From assembly GCA_965649545.1 (NCBI GenBank), contig CBFGLF010000026.1:1-18903 (forward strand): DNA of 18,903 bases, given 5' to 3'. Shown here in pieces: positions 1-6,193 of the stretch. The first letter of the stretch is position 1; each line of letters starts with the position of its first letter. Source of the DNA: CABHOJ01 sp965649545. GTDB taxonomy: Bacteria; Pseudomonadota; Gammaproteobacteria; Burkholderiales; Methylophilaceae. The notes beneath the pieces are model-generated. The model was not told where the DNA came from, ran no database searches, and saw only the letters and a program-made list of their open reading frames with translations. Both the position numbers and the translations under genes were made by a program.

Positions 1-212
1 CGATCCAGCTCCCGAAGCACGGTATCCGGCTTGGTCAGTTTCCCGAAGATGCCGAATTTATTGGTCGCAAGGTCGATATCCGGGAATTTCTGCAGGATGC
101 CGGAGAGCTTGATGGCATCCTCCGCAGTCGTCCCTGCCGGTACCCTGACCGGAATGATCAATTGTTCTTTGGGAAGCGCGTAAGCCACTTCCACCATGAT
201 CTCGTTCTGCAT
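1..212 (-). CDS. rnfH: RnfH family protein (RatB-like), 3' end cut by window edge
   Basis: Small ubiquitin-fold protein of the RnfH/RatB family. Its molecular role is poorly defined; it is usually encoded right after ratA. Translating the minus strand from the ATG at 212 gives a frame with VEVAYALP near the N-terminus, then FPDIDL and NKFGIFGKL, which match the family signature (VEVAYA, a hydrophobic strand, FPEIDL, NKVGIFG). About 70 codons are present; the rest (the usual YRPL-type end) lies outside the window. I chose the ATG at 212 because an AAAGG lies 9 nt upstream; an in-frame ATG at 197 is the alternative. The gene begins 26 nt after the ratA stop on the same strand, so the two are probably cotranscribed. 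The family assignment is from motif recognition only. Confidence 0.85.
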   Translation of the reverse strand, partial: MQNEIMVEVAYALPKEQLIIPVRVPAGTTAEDAIKLSGILQKFPDIDLATNKFGIFGKLTKPDTVLRELD

Positions 213-238
213 GTCGTATTGCCTTTCGGGGCAATGAT

Positions 239-667
239 TCAATAGACCTTGTCGGCGCGCTCGACGAACGCATCGACAAAGGTGTTGGCGATATGGCTGA
301 ACACCGGGGCGATGAGCCGCTCCAGGAAGCCGTTCGAAAATTCATAGTTCAGCCGGAATTCGATCTTGCAGGCATCGTCGCCCAGCGCGATGAACTTCCA
401 TACCCCCTCCAGATGGCGAAACGGGCCGTCCCGGAGCTTGATATCCATCAGGCTGGGGTAGACCTTGTGGTTCTCCGTCGTGAAATGCTGCTTGATGCCA
501 TGGTAAGCGATGTGCAAGGTGGCGACGGTGACCGTCTCGCTACGCTCGATGAGATCGATGCCGCCACACCAAGGCAGGAATTCCGGGTAGCGTTCCACGG
601 CGTCCACCAGATCGTACATTTTTGCTGCGGAGTGTGCGACGAGTACCGTTTTCTCGACCTGCGCCAT
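239..667 (-). CDS. ratA: RatA / COQ10-like START-domain protein
   Basis: 142-residue single-domain protein of the polyketide cyclase/START superfamily, the Coq10/RatA branch. Visible signatures are the N-terminal strand with VEKTVLV, the segment VERYPEFLPWC (consensus YPxFLPWC) around residues 25-34, FRHLEGVWKF near the middle, and the C-terminal helix with ANTFVDAFVERA. Length and ends match the family. In E. coli RatA was reported as a toxin that blocks 70S ribosome formation, while the mitochondrial homologue Coq10 binds ubiquinone; which role applies here cannot be read from the sequence. It has no antitoxin-like neighbour. The partner gene rnfH follows at 26 nt, and smpB diverges 66 bp away, the same layout as in many proteobacteria. 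Expression probably starts within the 668-733 intergenic region. Confidence 0.93.
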   Translation of the reverse strand: MAQVEKTVLVAHSAAKMYDLVDAVERYPEFLPWCGGIDLIERSETVTVATLHIAYHGIKQHFTTENHKVYPSLMDIKLRDGPFRHLEGVWKFIALGDDACKIEFRLNYEFSNGFLERLIAPVFSHIANTFVDAFVERADKVY

Positions 668-733
668 GTGACCTTGTCTATTAGACCGAACTAACTAGGG
701 TAAAATGTAATTTTAAGTCATAACCATCCGCTC
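668..733. promoter_or_regulatory. Divergent ratA/smpB intergenic region with weak promoter-like elements
   Basis: These 66 bp must hold the promoters for both ratA (leftward) and smpB (rightward) unless they lie inside the opposing gene. On the plus strand TAAAAT at 701-706 is a fair -10 box, but no -35 of good quality stands 16-18 bp before it (TTGTCT at 674-679 is 21 bp away). Neither gene has a strong Shine-Dalgarno sequence in this interval. The region is AT-rich compared with its surroundings, as expected for a promoter region. Confidence 0.3.
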
Positions 734-1183
734 ATGAGCATCGCCCAGAACAAAAAGGCCTTCCACGACTATTTCATCGAGGAAAAATACGAAGCAGGCA
801 TCGTGCTCGAGGGCTGGGAGGTGAAGGCTATCCGCGATAATCGCGTCAACATCAAGGAGGCCTACGTCATTATCCAGCGTGGCGAGATCTATTTGATCGG
901 CTGCCATGTGACGCCGCTTGGTTCGGCCTCCACGCATATCCGCCCGGATGCCATCCGCACGCGCAAGCTGTTGCTGCATTCCGAGGAGATCGCCAAGCTC
1001 ATCGGCAAGGTCGAGCGCGCCGGGTATACGCTGGTGCCGCTCGATATGCATTACACACGCGGGCGCGTCAAAGTGCAGATCGGTCTGGCCAAGGGCAAGA
1101 AGCAATACGACAAGCGCGAATCAGAGAAGCAGAAAGACTGGGAGCGCGAGAAGGCACGTATCGTGCGCTCGGCGAACAAATGA
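734..1183 (+). CDS. smpB: SsrA-binding protein SmpB
   Basis: 149-residue RNA-binding protein that partners tmRNA in trans-translation: it carries tmRNA to ribosomes stalled without a stop codon and mimics the missing anticodon arm. The sequence starts with NKKAFHDYFI, continues with the strongly conserved LEGWEVKAIR segment (about residues 26-36) of the oligonucleotide-binding barrel and PLDMHYTRGRVKVQIGLAKGKK, and ends with the basic tail DKRESEKQKDWEREKARI that enters the mRNA channel. Length is normal for the family. The ATG at 734 fits the usual N-terminus, although no good Shine-Dalgarno is visible. It diverges from ratA and converges with the CNB-EAL gene, leaving only 15 bp between the stop codons. 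No tmRNA gene was found in the window. Confidence 0.97.
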   Translation: MSIAQNKKAFHDYFIEEKYEAGIVLEGWEVKAIRDNRVNIKEAYVIIQRGEIYLIGCHVTPLGSASTHIRPDAIRTRKLLLHSEEIAKLIGKVERAGYTLVPLDMHYTRGRVKVQIGLAKGKKQYDKRESEKQKDWEREKARIVRSANK

Positions 1184-1198
1184 TAGTGCGCAATTGAT

Positions 1199-2383
1199 TC
1201 AGTGATGCTGGGCGACCTCGAGCGAGGTCGGTTTGCCGAACAGCCAGCCTTGTCCATAGTTGCAATTCAGGTCCAGCAGTTTCTGCCGCACCGCTTCGTT
1301 CTCTATCCCTTCCGCCACGACATCCATCCCCAATGAATGGGCCAGTTGCACCGACGAGCTGACGATCTCCTCGTTCTGTGCGCTGGTCAGCACCTGGCTG
1401 ATGAACAAACGATCGATCTTCATGGTGGCGATGGGGAAGCGTTGCAGGTAGTCAAGGCCGGAATACGCCGTCCCGAAGTCATCCAGTGCGAGGCTGCCGC
1501 CCAGGCCGATCAGGCTGTTGAGGATCTGCGAGGCGATCTCCGGCCGGCCGATGATGATGTTCTCGGTGAGTTCCAGCTTCAACTCGGTCGGCGCCATCTT
1601 CTGGCGTTGCAGGATGGCTTTCACATCCTCGACCAGGCTGCTGCCGGTCAGCTGGCTGGCCGATAGATTGACGCTGATGAAGGGTGCGTCGCATTGCAGT
1701 TGTGACTTCAGTGCAGGCCAGTCGCGGCAGGCGCGCTCCAGTGTCCATAACCCGATATCCCTCACCTGACCTGTACGCTCGGCGACCCAGAGGAAATCGA
1801 GTGGGGCCATGGCACCTTCACGGGGGTGGTTCCAGCGGATGAGCGCTTCGTAGCCCACGATCTTGCCGTCGTCGAGACGACATATCGGCTGATAATGCAT
1901 CTCGAACTGGCTGGTCTGCAGTGCATGTGCGATATCTTGCGCGAGCGCCAGATCGTAAGCGGCGGTCAATTGCAGATCATCGCGATGCCTTGGGTATTCC
2001 AGCATGACGGACAGGTCGTCGAGCAATCTGGGCGACAGGCTGCGCTGTGTGGTGCGGAAACGCTCGAGCACAACGCGTAGCAGATGCCGGATGACAGGGT
2101 CGGATTTTTCCAGTAGTTCGTCGACCATGCTGCGCTCGATGGCGACGACGGTGGTATCGGTGATGGCGCGAACGGTGGCGGTGCGCTTCTGGTGATCGAT
2201 CAACGCGACTTCGCCGATCAGTTCGCCGTTGCCGAGCAAGCTGACGCGGCGCTGACGGGCCCCATTACCCACGCAGATCTCGACGCAACCCGATTCGATC
2301 AGGTAGGCGCGGTCACCATCTTCCCCTTCGTTGAAGATGACATCCCCCGGGTGGAATGTTTCGCGGTGTAAGCCCTCGAACAT
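1199..2383 (-). CDS. Cyclic-nucleotide-binding / EAL domain protein (probable c-di-GMP phosphodiesterase)
   Basis: 394-residue cytoplasmic protein with an N-terminal cNMP-binding domain (residues about 5-115) and an EAL domain (about 148-392). EAL domains hydrolyse cyclic di-GMP to pGpG. The metal and substrate residues appear complete: EALIRW at 179-184, N239 in SVNLSAS, E271/E274 in ELTEN, D301-D302 in DDFGTAYS, K322 in MKIDR, E358 in AEGIE and Q378 before GWLFGKP, so activity is expected. The cNMP domain has a phosphate-cassette-like GEVALI...RTATVRA with E58 and R67. No GGDEF domain, helix-turn-helix or membrane segment is present. I start at the ATG at 2383, which has GAGGG 9 nt upstream; the frame stays open to 2491, but that extension runs through the efp terminator. 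The ligand is unknown: cAMP, cGMP, or no nucleotide at all. The gene lies alone between efp and smpB. Confidence 0.88.
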   Translation of the reverse strand: MFEGLHRETFHPGDVIFNEGEDGDRAYLIESGCVEICVGNGARQRRVSLLGNGELIGEVALIDHQKRTATVRAITDTTVVAIERSMVDELLEKSDPVIRHLLRVVLERFRTTQRSLSPRLLDDLSVMLEYPRHRDDLQLTAAYDLALAQDIAHALQTSQFEMHYQPICRLDDGKIVGYEALIRWNHPREGAMAPLDFLWVAERTGQVRDIGLWTLERACRDWPALKSQLQCDAPFISVNLSASQLTGSSLVEDVKAILQRQKMAPTELKLELTENIIIGRPEIASQILNSLIGLGGSLALDDFGTAYSGLDYLQRFPIATMKIDRLFISQVLTSAQNEEIVSSSVQLAHSLGMDVVAEGIENEAVRQKLLDLNCNYGQGWLFGKPTSLEVAQHH

Positions 2384-2459
2384 CGTTGAATACCCTCGAG
2401 CCAGCGTGTAAGTCCAGTGTAAACGGATTGCATGTCTCTCGGCAATGATCGAGGGCAAT

Positions 2460-2485
2460 AAAAAAGGGGCTTTCGCCCCTTTTTT
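2460..2485 (-). terminator. Intrinsic terminator of efp (symmetrical, could act both ways)
   Basis: Perfect inverted repeat: A6-G4-C (2460-2470), loop TTTC (2471-2474), G-C4-T6 (2475-2485). Read leftward it gives a GC-rich five-pair core followed by a run of six T, 16 nt after the efp stop codon. The mirror-image T run would also allow termination of rightward transcripts, but no rightward gene ends here. Confidence 0.92.
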
Positions 2486-2501
2486 ATGCATATTGAATCA
2501 A

Positions 2502-3059
2502 TTACTTAACGCGGTTCTTGTATTCCAGCGTACGCGTATCGATCTCGATCTTGTCGCCGATCTCGCAGAACAGCGGTACTGGGAGCTCAAAGCCGGTGTT
2601 GATCTTGGCGGTCTTCATGACCTTGCCGGAGGTGTCGCCCTTGACGGCTGGTTCGGTGTAGATGATCTCACGGACCAGGGAGTTCGGCAGTTCGACCGAG
2701 ATCGGCTTGCCGTTGTAGAACACCACTTCACACTCCATGCCGTCTTGCAGGAATTTCAGCGCATCTTCCATGGTTTCCGCTTCGACTTCGTACTGGTTGT
2801 ACTCGGCATCCATGAACACGTACATCGGGTCTGCGAAGTAGGAGTAGGTGACATCCTTCTTTTCCAGCACAACGACGTCGAACTTGTCGTCAGCCTTGTA
2901 GACCGCTTCGCTAGGGGATTCGGTCAGGAGATTCTTGAATTTCATCTTGACGACGGAGGAGTTACGGCCGGATTTGCTGTACTCAGCCTTGAGCACGACC
3001 ATCGGGTCGTTACCGACCATAAACACGTTGCCTACGCGGAGTTCCTGAGCTGTTTTCAT
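2502..3059 (-). CDS. efp: Elongation factor P (arginine type)
   Basis: 185-residue three-domain translation factor that binds between the P and E sites and helps the ribosome form peptide bonds at polyproline stretches. The start KTAQELRVGN and the C-terminal end with GDKIEIDTRT are typical. The tip loop of domain I reads YSKSGRNSSVVK, putting arginine at position 32 where E. coli has the lysine modified by EpmA. This is the subtype rhamnosylated on Arg32 by EarP, and the earP gene ends only 74 bp upstream on the same strand. A perfect TATAAT lies in that gap, so efp probably has its own promoter besides read-through from earP. The Shine-Dalgarno is poor for such a highly expressed gene. An intrinsic terminator follows the stop. 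Confidence 0.97.
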   Translation of the reverse strand: MKTAQELRVGNVFMVGNDPMVVLKAEYSKSGRNSSVVKMKFKNLLTESPSEAVYKADDKFDVVVLEKKDVTYSYFADPMYVFMDAEYNQYEVEAETMEDALKFLQDGMECEVVFYNGKPISVELPNSLVREIIYTEPAVKGDTSGKVMKTAKINTGFELPVPLFCEIGDKIEIDTRTLEYKNRVK

Positions 3060-3119
3060 ATCTTGGCGATCTCTGAATTAATGGTGCTACTTGAATGGGT
3101 TAGCGGTAAAAAGTCGCGA

Positions 3120-3125
3120 ATTATA
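3120..3125 (-). promoter_or_regulatory. Probable -10 box of an efp promoter
   Basis: On the minus strand the hexamer is TATAAT, a perfect match to the sigma-70 -10 consensus, in the 74-bp gap between earP and efp. Transcription would start near 3113 and give a leader of about 54 nt. The -35 position 17 bp upstream (AAGAAT) is poor and lies inside the end of earP, so the promoter is an inference from the -10 box and location. Confidence 0.5.
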
Positions 3126-3133
3126 CCTGAAGA

Positions 3134-4270
3134 TCAAAAAAGATTCTTGCAGAAAATCACAAGCTTAGTCACGAGGTCGGGCTGGCTGGCGAGTCCTTGG
3201 CTTACGTCCGCTGCATGCCCCTGCAGTTCGCCAGACCTCGCTTGCAGGATATCGATATCCCCGGCACGCCAGCGGCCTTCGGCCCAGGCACGATGCGTAT
3301 CGCAAAGCAGCTGCTTTGCGTTATCGGCCAGCGATTCCGCATAGACATCGAGGAAGGCTTCCAGTTTGGCGAGATGGGTCTCTTCCTCTTGTCGATAAGG
3401 CTGCCAGACGAACGGCCTGGCGGCCCAGATCGCTCTCAACCAGCTGTCTTCGCCACGCACGAAGTTCAGCGCACAGAGCCAGAGCAAGCGATCGTAATCC
3501 TGCTGGCTGAGGAACGGCAGCCGCTGCAGGCTGAGACTACCTTTTGTGACCACCTCGCCGATGGCCAGGGTTTGTCCCAGCCAGCCTTCCGCAGCCGCGG
3601 CCAGCCGAGGGTCGCTGATCAGACAGTGCACCCGGCTGGAAGAAGTGGCCATGTCATCAAGGAGTGCGTCGATCGCCGCATGCGGGTAGCAGAACAACGA
3701 GACTTTGACGCCTAGATCATCGATACCCAAGCGTTGGCAAAAAGCGGCCTGCATCTCGGCCGACGCCTGGAACGTTGCCCGCGCTGCCGTCAGGCCCTGT
3801 TCGCGCAAAAGTCCGCCAGTCTCCGCCGAGAATCCCGGGAAATAGAAATACTTGGTCAGGGGGAGTCTGGCATGGGGCGAGGGCTTCAGGTGGAACTCCC
3901 TGACCCAGGATTCTGCCGAGAGGTACTCGAGGTTGAGCCACACCGGCTTGCTGTCCGCCATGGCCGCGAGGTAGGTCTGCGGAATGTCGCACGCGAACGC
4001 TTCGATGACGACGTCGGCCGGTACCGTCTCCGGAAAACACGCCTCCCACAGGCTGATCTCGATCTGGTCGACGAATTGGCTCGACAGTTCTGGCTGGACG
4101 GCAGGGATGAGCCGTTGGGCGACTTGCAAGTCATCCACCCAGAGGCGCACGTGCGCCCCGTGTTCCTGCTGGAGTTGTCGGGCCAGGCGCCAGCAAACGC
4201 CGATATCACCGTAGTTATCGATGATGCGACAGAAGATATCCCAGCGTTGTGCGTTGCCCAGGCCGACCAT
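3134..4270 (-). CDS. earP: EF-P arginine rhamnosyltransferase EarP
   Basis: 378-residue inverting glycosyltransferase with GT-B fold (formerly DUF2331). It transfers rhamnose from dTDP-beta-L-rhamnose to Arg32 of EF-P. The N-terminal segment WDIFCRIIDNYGDIGVCWRL (residues 10-29) is the family hallmark; D18 and D22 correspond to the two aspartates found essential in characterised EarP proteins. The nucleotide-sugar-binding motif VRGEDS stands at 271-276, followed by PFVWQPYRQEEETHLAKL. Length is typical. Its substrate EF-P, with Arg32, is encoded next on the same strand. The start at 4270 is nearly forced because a stop codon lies in frame four codons upstream; oddly, AAAGG touches the ATG with no spacer, which may limit translation. 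It follows the MerT-like gene by 23 bp. The dTDP-rhamnose synthesis genes are not in the window. Confidence 0.95.
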   Translation of the reverse strand: MVGLGNAQRWDIFCRIIDNYGDIGVCWRLARQLQQEHGAHVRLWVDDLQVAQRLIPAVQPELSSQFVDQIEISLWEACFPETVPADVVIEAFACDIPQTYLAAMADSKPVWLNLEYLSAESWVREFHLKPSPHARLPLTKYFYFPGFSAETGGLLREQGLTAARATFQASAEMQAAFCQRLGIDDLGVKVSLFCYPHAAIDALLDDMATSSSRVHCLISDPRLAAAAEGWLGQTLAIGEVVTKGSLSLQRLPFLSQQDYDRLLWLCALNFVRGEDSWLRAIWAARPFVWQPYRQEEETHLAKLEAFLDVYAESLADNAKQLLCDTHRAWAEGRWRAGDIDILQARSGELQGHAADVSQGLASQPDLVTKLVIFCKNLF

Positions 4271-4293
4271 CCTTTCAGTTTAAACGATTACCG

Positions 4294-4698
4294 CTACAGC
4301 AATAATGGCGCGACAAAAGCGAACCATGCGCCCACCGCATAGATGGCCACGGATATCCAGTAGACCCATTTGGCGTTCCTGCGCGCCTGTCTGCAGACCG
4401 CCGCCAGTTGGGGATCGGCCGGACAGGGAGCGTGACGAGCGCGCCATTGGAAATAACCCGCCATCAGCAGCATGGCACCGGCCAGACCGAACACTTCCGG
4501 CTTGTGTTCGCTGACCCAGACCAGTTGCGGTACGTGGCTGACCAGCGTCGATAGCGCCGCACCCGCGCCGATCGCAACGAGCAACGCGGGCAGGGCACAA
4601 CAGATCAGCGTGGAAAAACTGGTGAACAAGGACAGAGCGCTGAGGCGCTTGCTGGTGGTCACCGTCTCGTCCACGGCCATGGGATCGTCGGCCGTCAT
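4294..4698 (-). CDS. MerT-like inner-membrane metal transport protein
   Basis: 134-residue membrane protein with three predicted transmembrane helices at about 24-46, 68-86 and 110-132. The first carries a vicinal cysteine pair (C33-C34 in LICCALP), and the loop between helices 2 and 3 carries C92 and C102. This is the MerT layout, in which Hg(II) passes from a periplasmic protein to the membrane pair and then to the cytoplasmic pair. Its start overlaps the stop of the MerP-like gene in an ATGA, indicating translational coupling, and earP follows after 23 bp. There is no merR, merA or merC here, so the substrate may be another thiophilic metal such as Cu(I), Ag(I) or Cd(II). An alternative start at Met7 is possible. 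I am confident of the fold class and much less so of mercury as substrate. Confidence 0.8.
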   Translation of the reverse strand: MTADDPMAVDETVTTSKRLSALSLFTSFSTLICCALPALLVAIGAGAALSTLVSHVPQLVWVSEHKPEVFGLAGAMLLMAGYFQWRARHAPCPADPQLAAVCRQARRNAKWVYWISVAIYAVGAWFAFVAPLLL

Positions 4699-5030
4699 TC
4701 TGCCACACCTGCCTTGATCTCTTGTGCCGACTGGTTGACCACCTGGGCTTCGGAGACCTCATAGCCGGCGTCCTTGATGATCTGCTTGAACTCCTCGATC
4801 GCGACGGTCTGGCCGTCCTTCAGCTCCAGCGCGACGACCTGCGCCTTGAGATCGACGAACACCGCCTGCGTCTGCGGCAAGGCTTTGAGTTTCTTTTCGA
4901 TACCTTTGGCGCAGAACGCGCACACCATGCCATTGACCTTGGCCTTGATGCTCGAGGTGGCGAAAGCGCTGCTGGAGAAGAGGCCTGTGGAGAAGAGGAT
5001 AGCAATGAATAAAACAGTGATCTTTTTCAT
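4695..5030 (-). CDS. MerP-like periplasmic heavy-metal-associated (HMA) protein
   Basis: 111-residue exported protein. A Sec signal peptide covers residues 1-24 (MKK, a hydrophobic core, cleavage probably after AFA). The mature part is one ferredoxin-like HMA domain with the metal site GMVCAFC (C37, C40) and the expected second half DAGYEV near residues 87-92, followed by a short polar tail. In characterised Mer systems such a protein captures the metal in the periplasm and hands it to the MerT cysteine pair. The usual GMTCxxC is changed to GMVCAFC. A good ribosome site (AAGGA, 8 nt spacing) precedes the ATG. It overlaps the MerT-like gene by 4 bp and follows the beta-barrel gene by 24 bp. 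Copper or another soft metal is as possible as mercury. Confidence 0.85.
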   Translation of the reverse strand: MKKITVLFIAILFSTGLFSSSAFATSSIKAKVNGMVCAFCAKGIEKKLKALPQTQAVFVDLKAQVVALELKDGQTVAIEEFKQIIKDAGYEVSEAQVVNQSAQEIKAGVAE

Positions 5031-5054
5031 GATTTAAGTCCTTAAATGTGGATT

Positions 5055-5705
5055 CTAGAATACGAACATGAAGTTGACGCGCGGCATGCGCACGCCTTCA
5101 TCCCAGGGATTGGTGAGACCCAGTTCCAGGAAGTAGTCTTTATTGATGAGCCGCAGGGCGGGCGTGACCTGCAAGCCTGGGTCCATATTGCGCATGCTGC
5201 GGACCTCCATGACGAACCAGGGCTGCGTCTTTTCGTAATCCGCCTCGTAGAAGGAGAAGCCACCCTGCACCGAGGCCGAATCGAAGTTCATGCCCGGTGC
5301 CCGCACCATCCGGGCCTTGGCCAGGAAGTAGAGGCGCGTGGTCTCGTAATCGAATTGCAGGCTGGGGGTGTAGGCGAAGCCTTGCTCCCCGCCGCTGTAG
5401 GATTCCCCAAGACCGCCCGTGAACCAGAAGTTGGCTTGGCCGCGCGGCAGGTTCCAGCGTTTGAGTAGGCCGGTGTAGTTCAGTGTCGCGATGTCGCTGC
5501 GCATGCCGTCCTTGTCTCGCATGTGCATGGCCTCGATACCCACGGCATGGCCGATCCTGGGGGAATAGTTGAGCATGACTTCGCTGTAGTCCGCACCCCA
5601 TTCGCCCATGAGCATGGTGCTGTCGGCGAAGCCCATGAGCGCCGCTGCCTGCGCATGGATTGGCAAGGCGAGCAGCGCTAGCCAGGCCAGTAATCGTTTA
5701 TACAT
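5055..5705 (-). CDS. Unrecognised outer-membrane beta-barrel protein, methionine-rich
   Basis: 216 residues. I do not recognise the family. A Sec signal peptide is clear (positive MYKR, Leu/Ala core, probable cleavage after AQA at 18-20). The mature part alternates polar and hydrophobic residues with many aromatic girdle positions (for example FWFTGGLG, RLYFLAKARM, PWFVMEVRS) and ends in a strand with terminal phenylalanine (NFMFVF), the signal recognised by the BAM complex. It has no cysteine and 14 methionines in about 196 mature residues, with a cluster AMHMRDKDGM. A strong ribosome site (GGAGG, 4 nt before ATG) is present. It lies inside a same-strand metal-handling block, 24 bp before the MerP-like gene, which suggests a part in metal passage or sensing at the outer membrane; that role is inference only. 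Confidence 0.75.
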   Translation of the reverse strand: MYKRLLAWLALLALPIHAQAAALMGFADSTMLMGEWGADYSEVMLNYSPRIGHAVGIEAMHMRDKDGMRSDIATLNYTGLLKRWNLPRGQANFWFTGGLGESYSGGEQGFAYTPSLQFDYETTRLYFLAKARMVRAPGMNFDSASVQGGFSFYEADYEKTQPWFVMEVRSMRNMDPGLQVTPALRLINKDYFLELGLTNPWDEGVRMPRVNFMFVF

Positions 5706-5743
5706 AAAACCTCCGAAGAAAGAATTGAACCGGTGAAACGGGT

Positions 5744-6166
5744 TCAGGCGGAGATCGGTGGTTTCAGTGCGGGCGGATAACCCTGGGAAGCGAATACGGT
5801 CTGTGCTTGCTCAGGATTCGCATGGGAAAGGGAAGGGGTGTAGATGTCTTGCTGCGCAGGGGCGGTGTAACTCGTGGCATAGATGCAGACGCCACAGGCA
5901 AAGCAGTCGTGGCCGTTGCAATGCTTGCCATGTGATGGCTTGTCACTAGAAGGTGCGCTTCGGTCGATTTGATCTGCCGTGTTCGCGTCGGCTTGCATCT
6001 CGTGACAGGGATGTTCAGTCGATGCCATCGTCGCGGTCTGCGCTCTCGTGTCCTGCACGGTCGTGTCCTGCACGCGCTGCAGTTGCATCTGCGTGCTCAT
6101 GGCCCAGGCCGAGCCGGTGAATACCGGCAGCCAAAGCATCAGGAAGAGGCAAATGCACTTTTTCAT
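5744..6166 (-). CDS. Cys/His-rich exported protein (CzcI/CopL-like)
   Basis: 140-residue protein with a signal peptide (MKKCICLF, hydrophobic core, cleavage probably after SAWA near residue 22). The mature part is low in secondary-structure cues and rich in potential metal ligands: H52, C54, H55 in EHPCHEM, then H79, H82, C83, H86, C88, C91 and C94 in HGKHCNGHDCFACGVC. It ends with PALKPPISA, resembling the PP-containing ends of small CzcI- and CopL-type proteins found with heavy-metal efflux genes. A short imperfect duplication encodes VQDT twice (residues 32-40). No Shine-Dalgarno is evident. It follows greB by 27 bp and precedes the beta-barrel gene by 38 bp on the same strand. Periplasmic metal binding or sensing is a reasonable inference; the family assignment is tentative. 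Confidence 0.65.
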   Translation of the reverse strand: MKKCICLFLMLWLPVFTGSAWAMSTQMQLQRVQDTTVQDTRAQTATMASTEHPCHEMQADANTADQIDRSAPSSDKPSHGKHCNGHDCFACGVCIYATSYTAPAQQDIYTPSLSHANPEQAQTVFASQGYPPALKPPISA

Positions 6167-6193
6167 GGGATTTAAGATAGCACAAACCCCGGA

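Noticed and set aside
239..667. RatA plus RnfH as an active toxin-antitoxin pair
   Set aside because: The toxin role rests on work in E. coli, RnfH is not shown to act as antitoxin, and this is conserved core-genome context; nothing here supports a mobile toxin-antitoxin module.
2384..2491. N-terminal extension of the CNB-EAL protein by 36 codons
   Set aside because: It runs through the efp terminator hairpin and lacks a ribosome site, whereas the ATG at 2383 has GAGGG at good spacing and begins the CNB domain.
2445..3344. Plus-strand open frame of 299 codons antisense to efp and the end of earP
   Set aside because: It reads through the efp terminator, is antisense to two certain genes, and its protein resembles no family; a by-product of GC-rich codon use.
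3734..4342. Plus-strand open frame of 202 codons over earP
   Set aside because: Antisense shadow of earP, with no recognisable motifs.
4294..5030. A true mercury-resistance (mer) operon
   Set aside because: No merR, merA, merC or merB lies nearby, and the HMA motif is GMVCAFC; only the MerT/MerP fold resemblance is supported.
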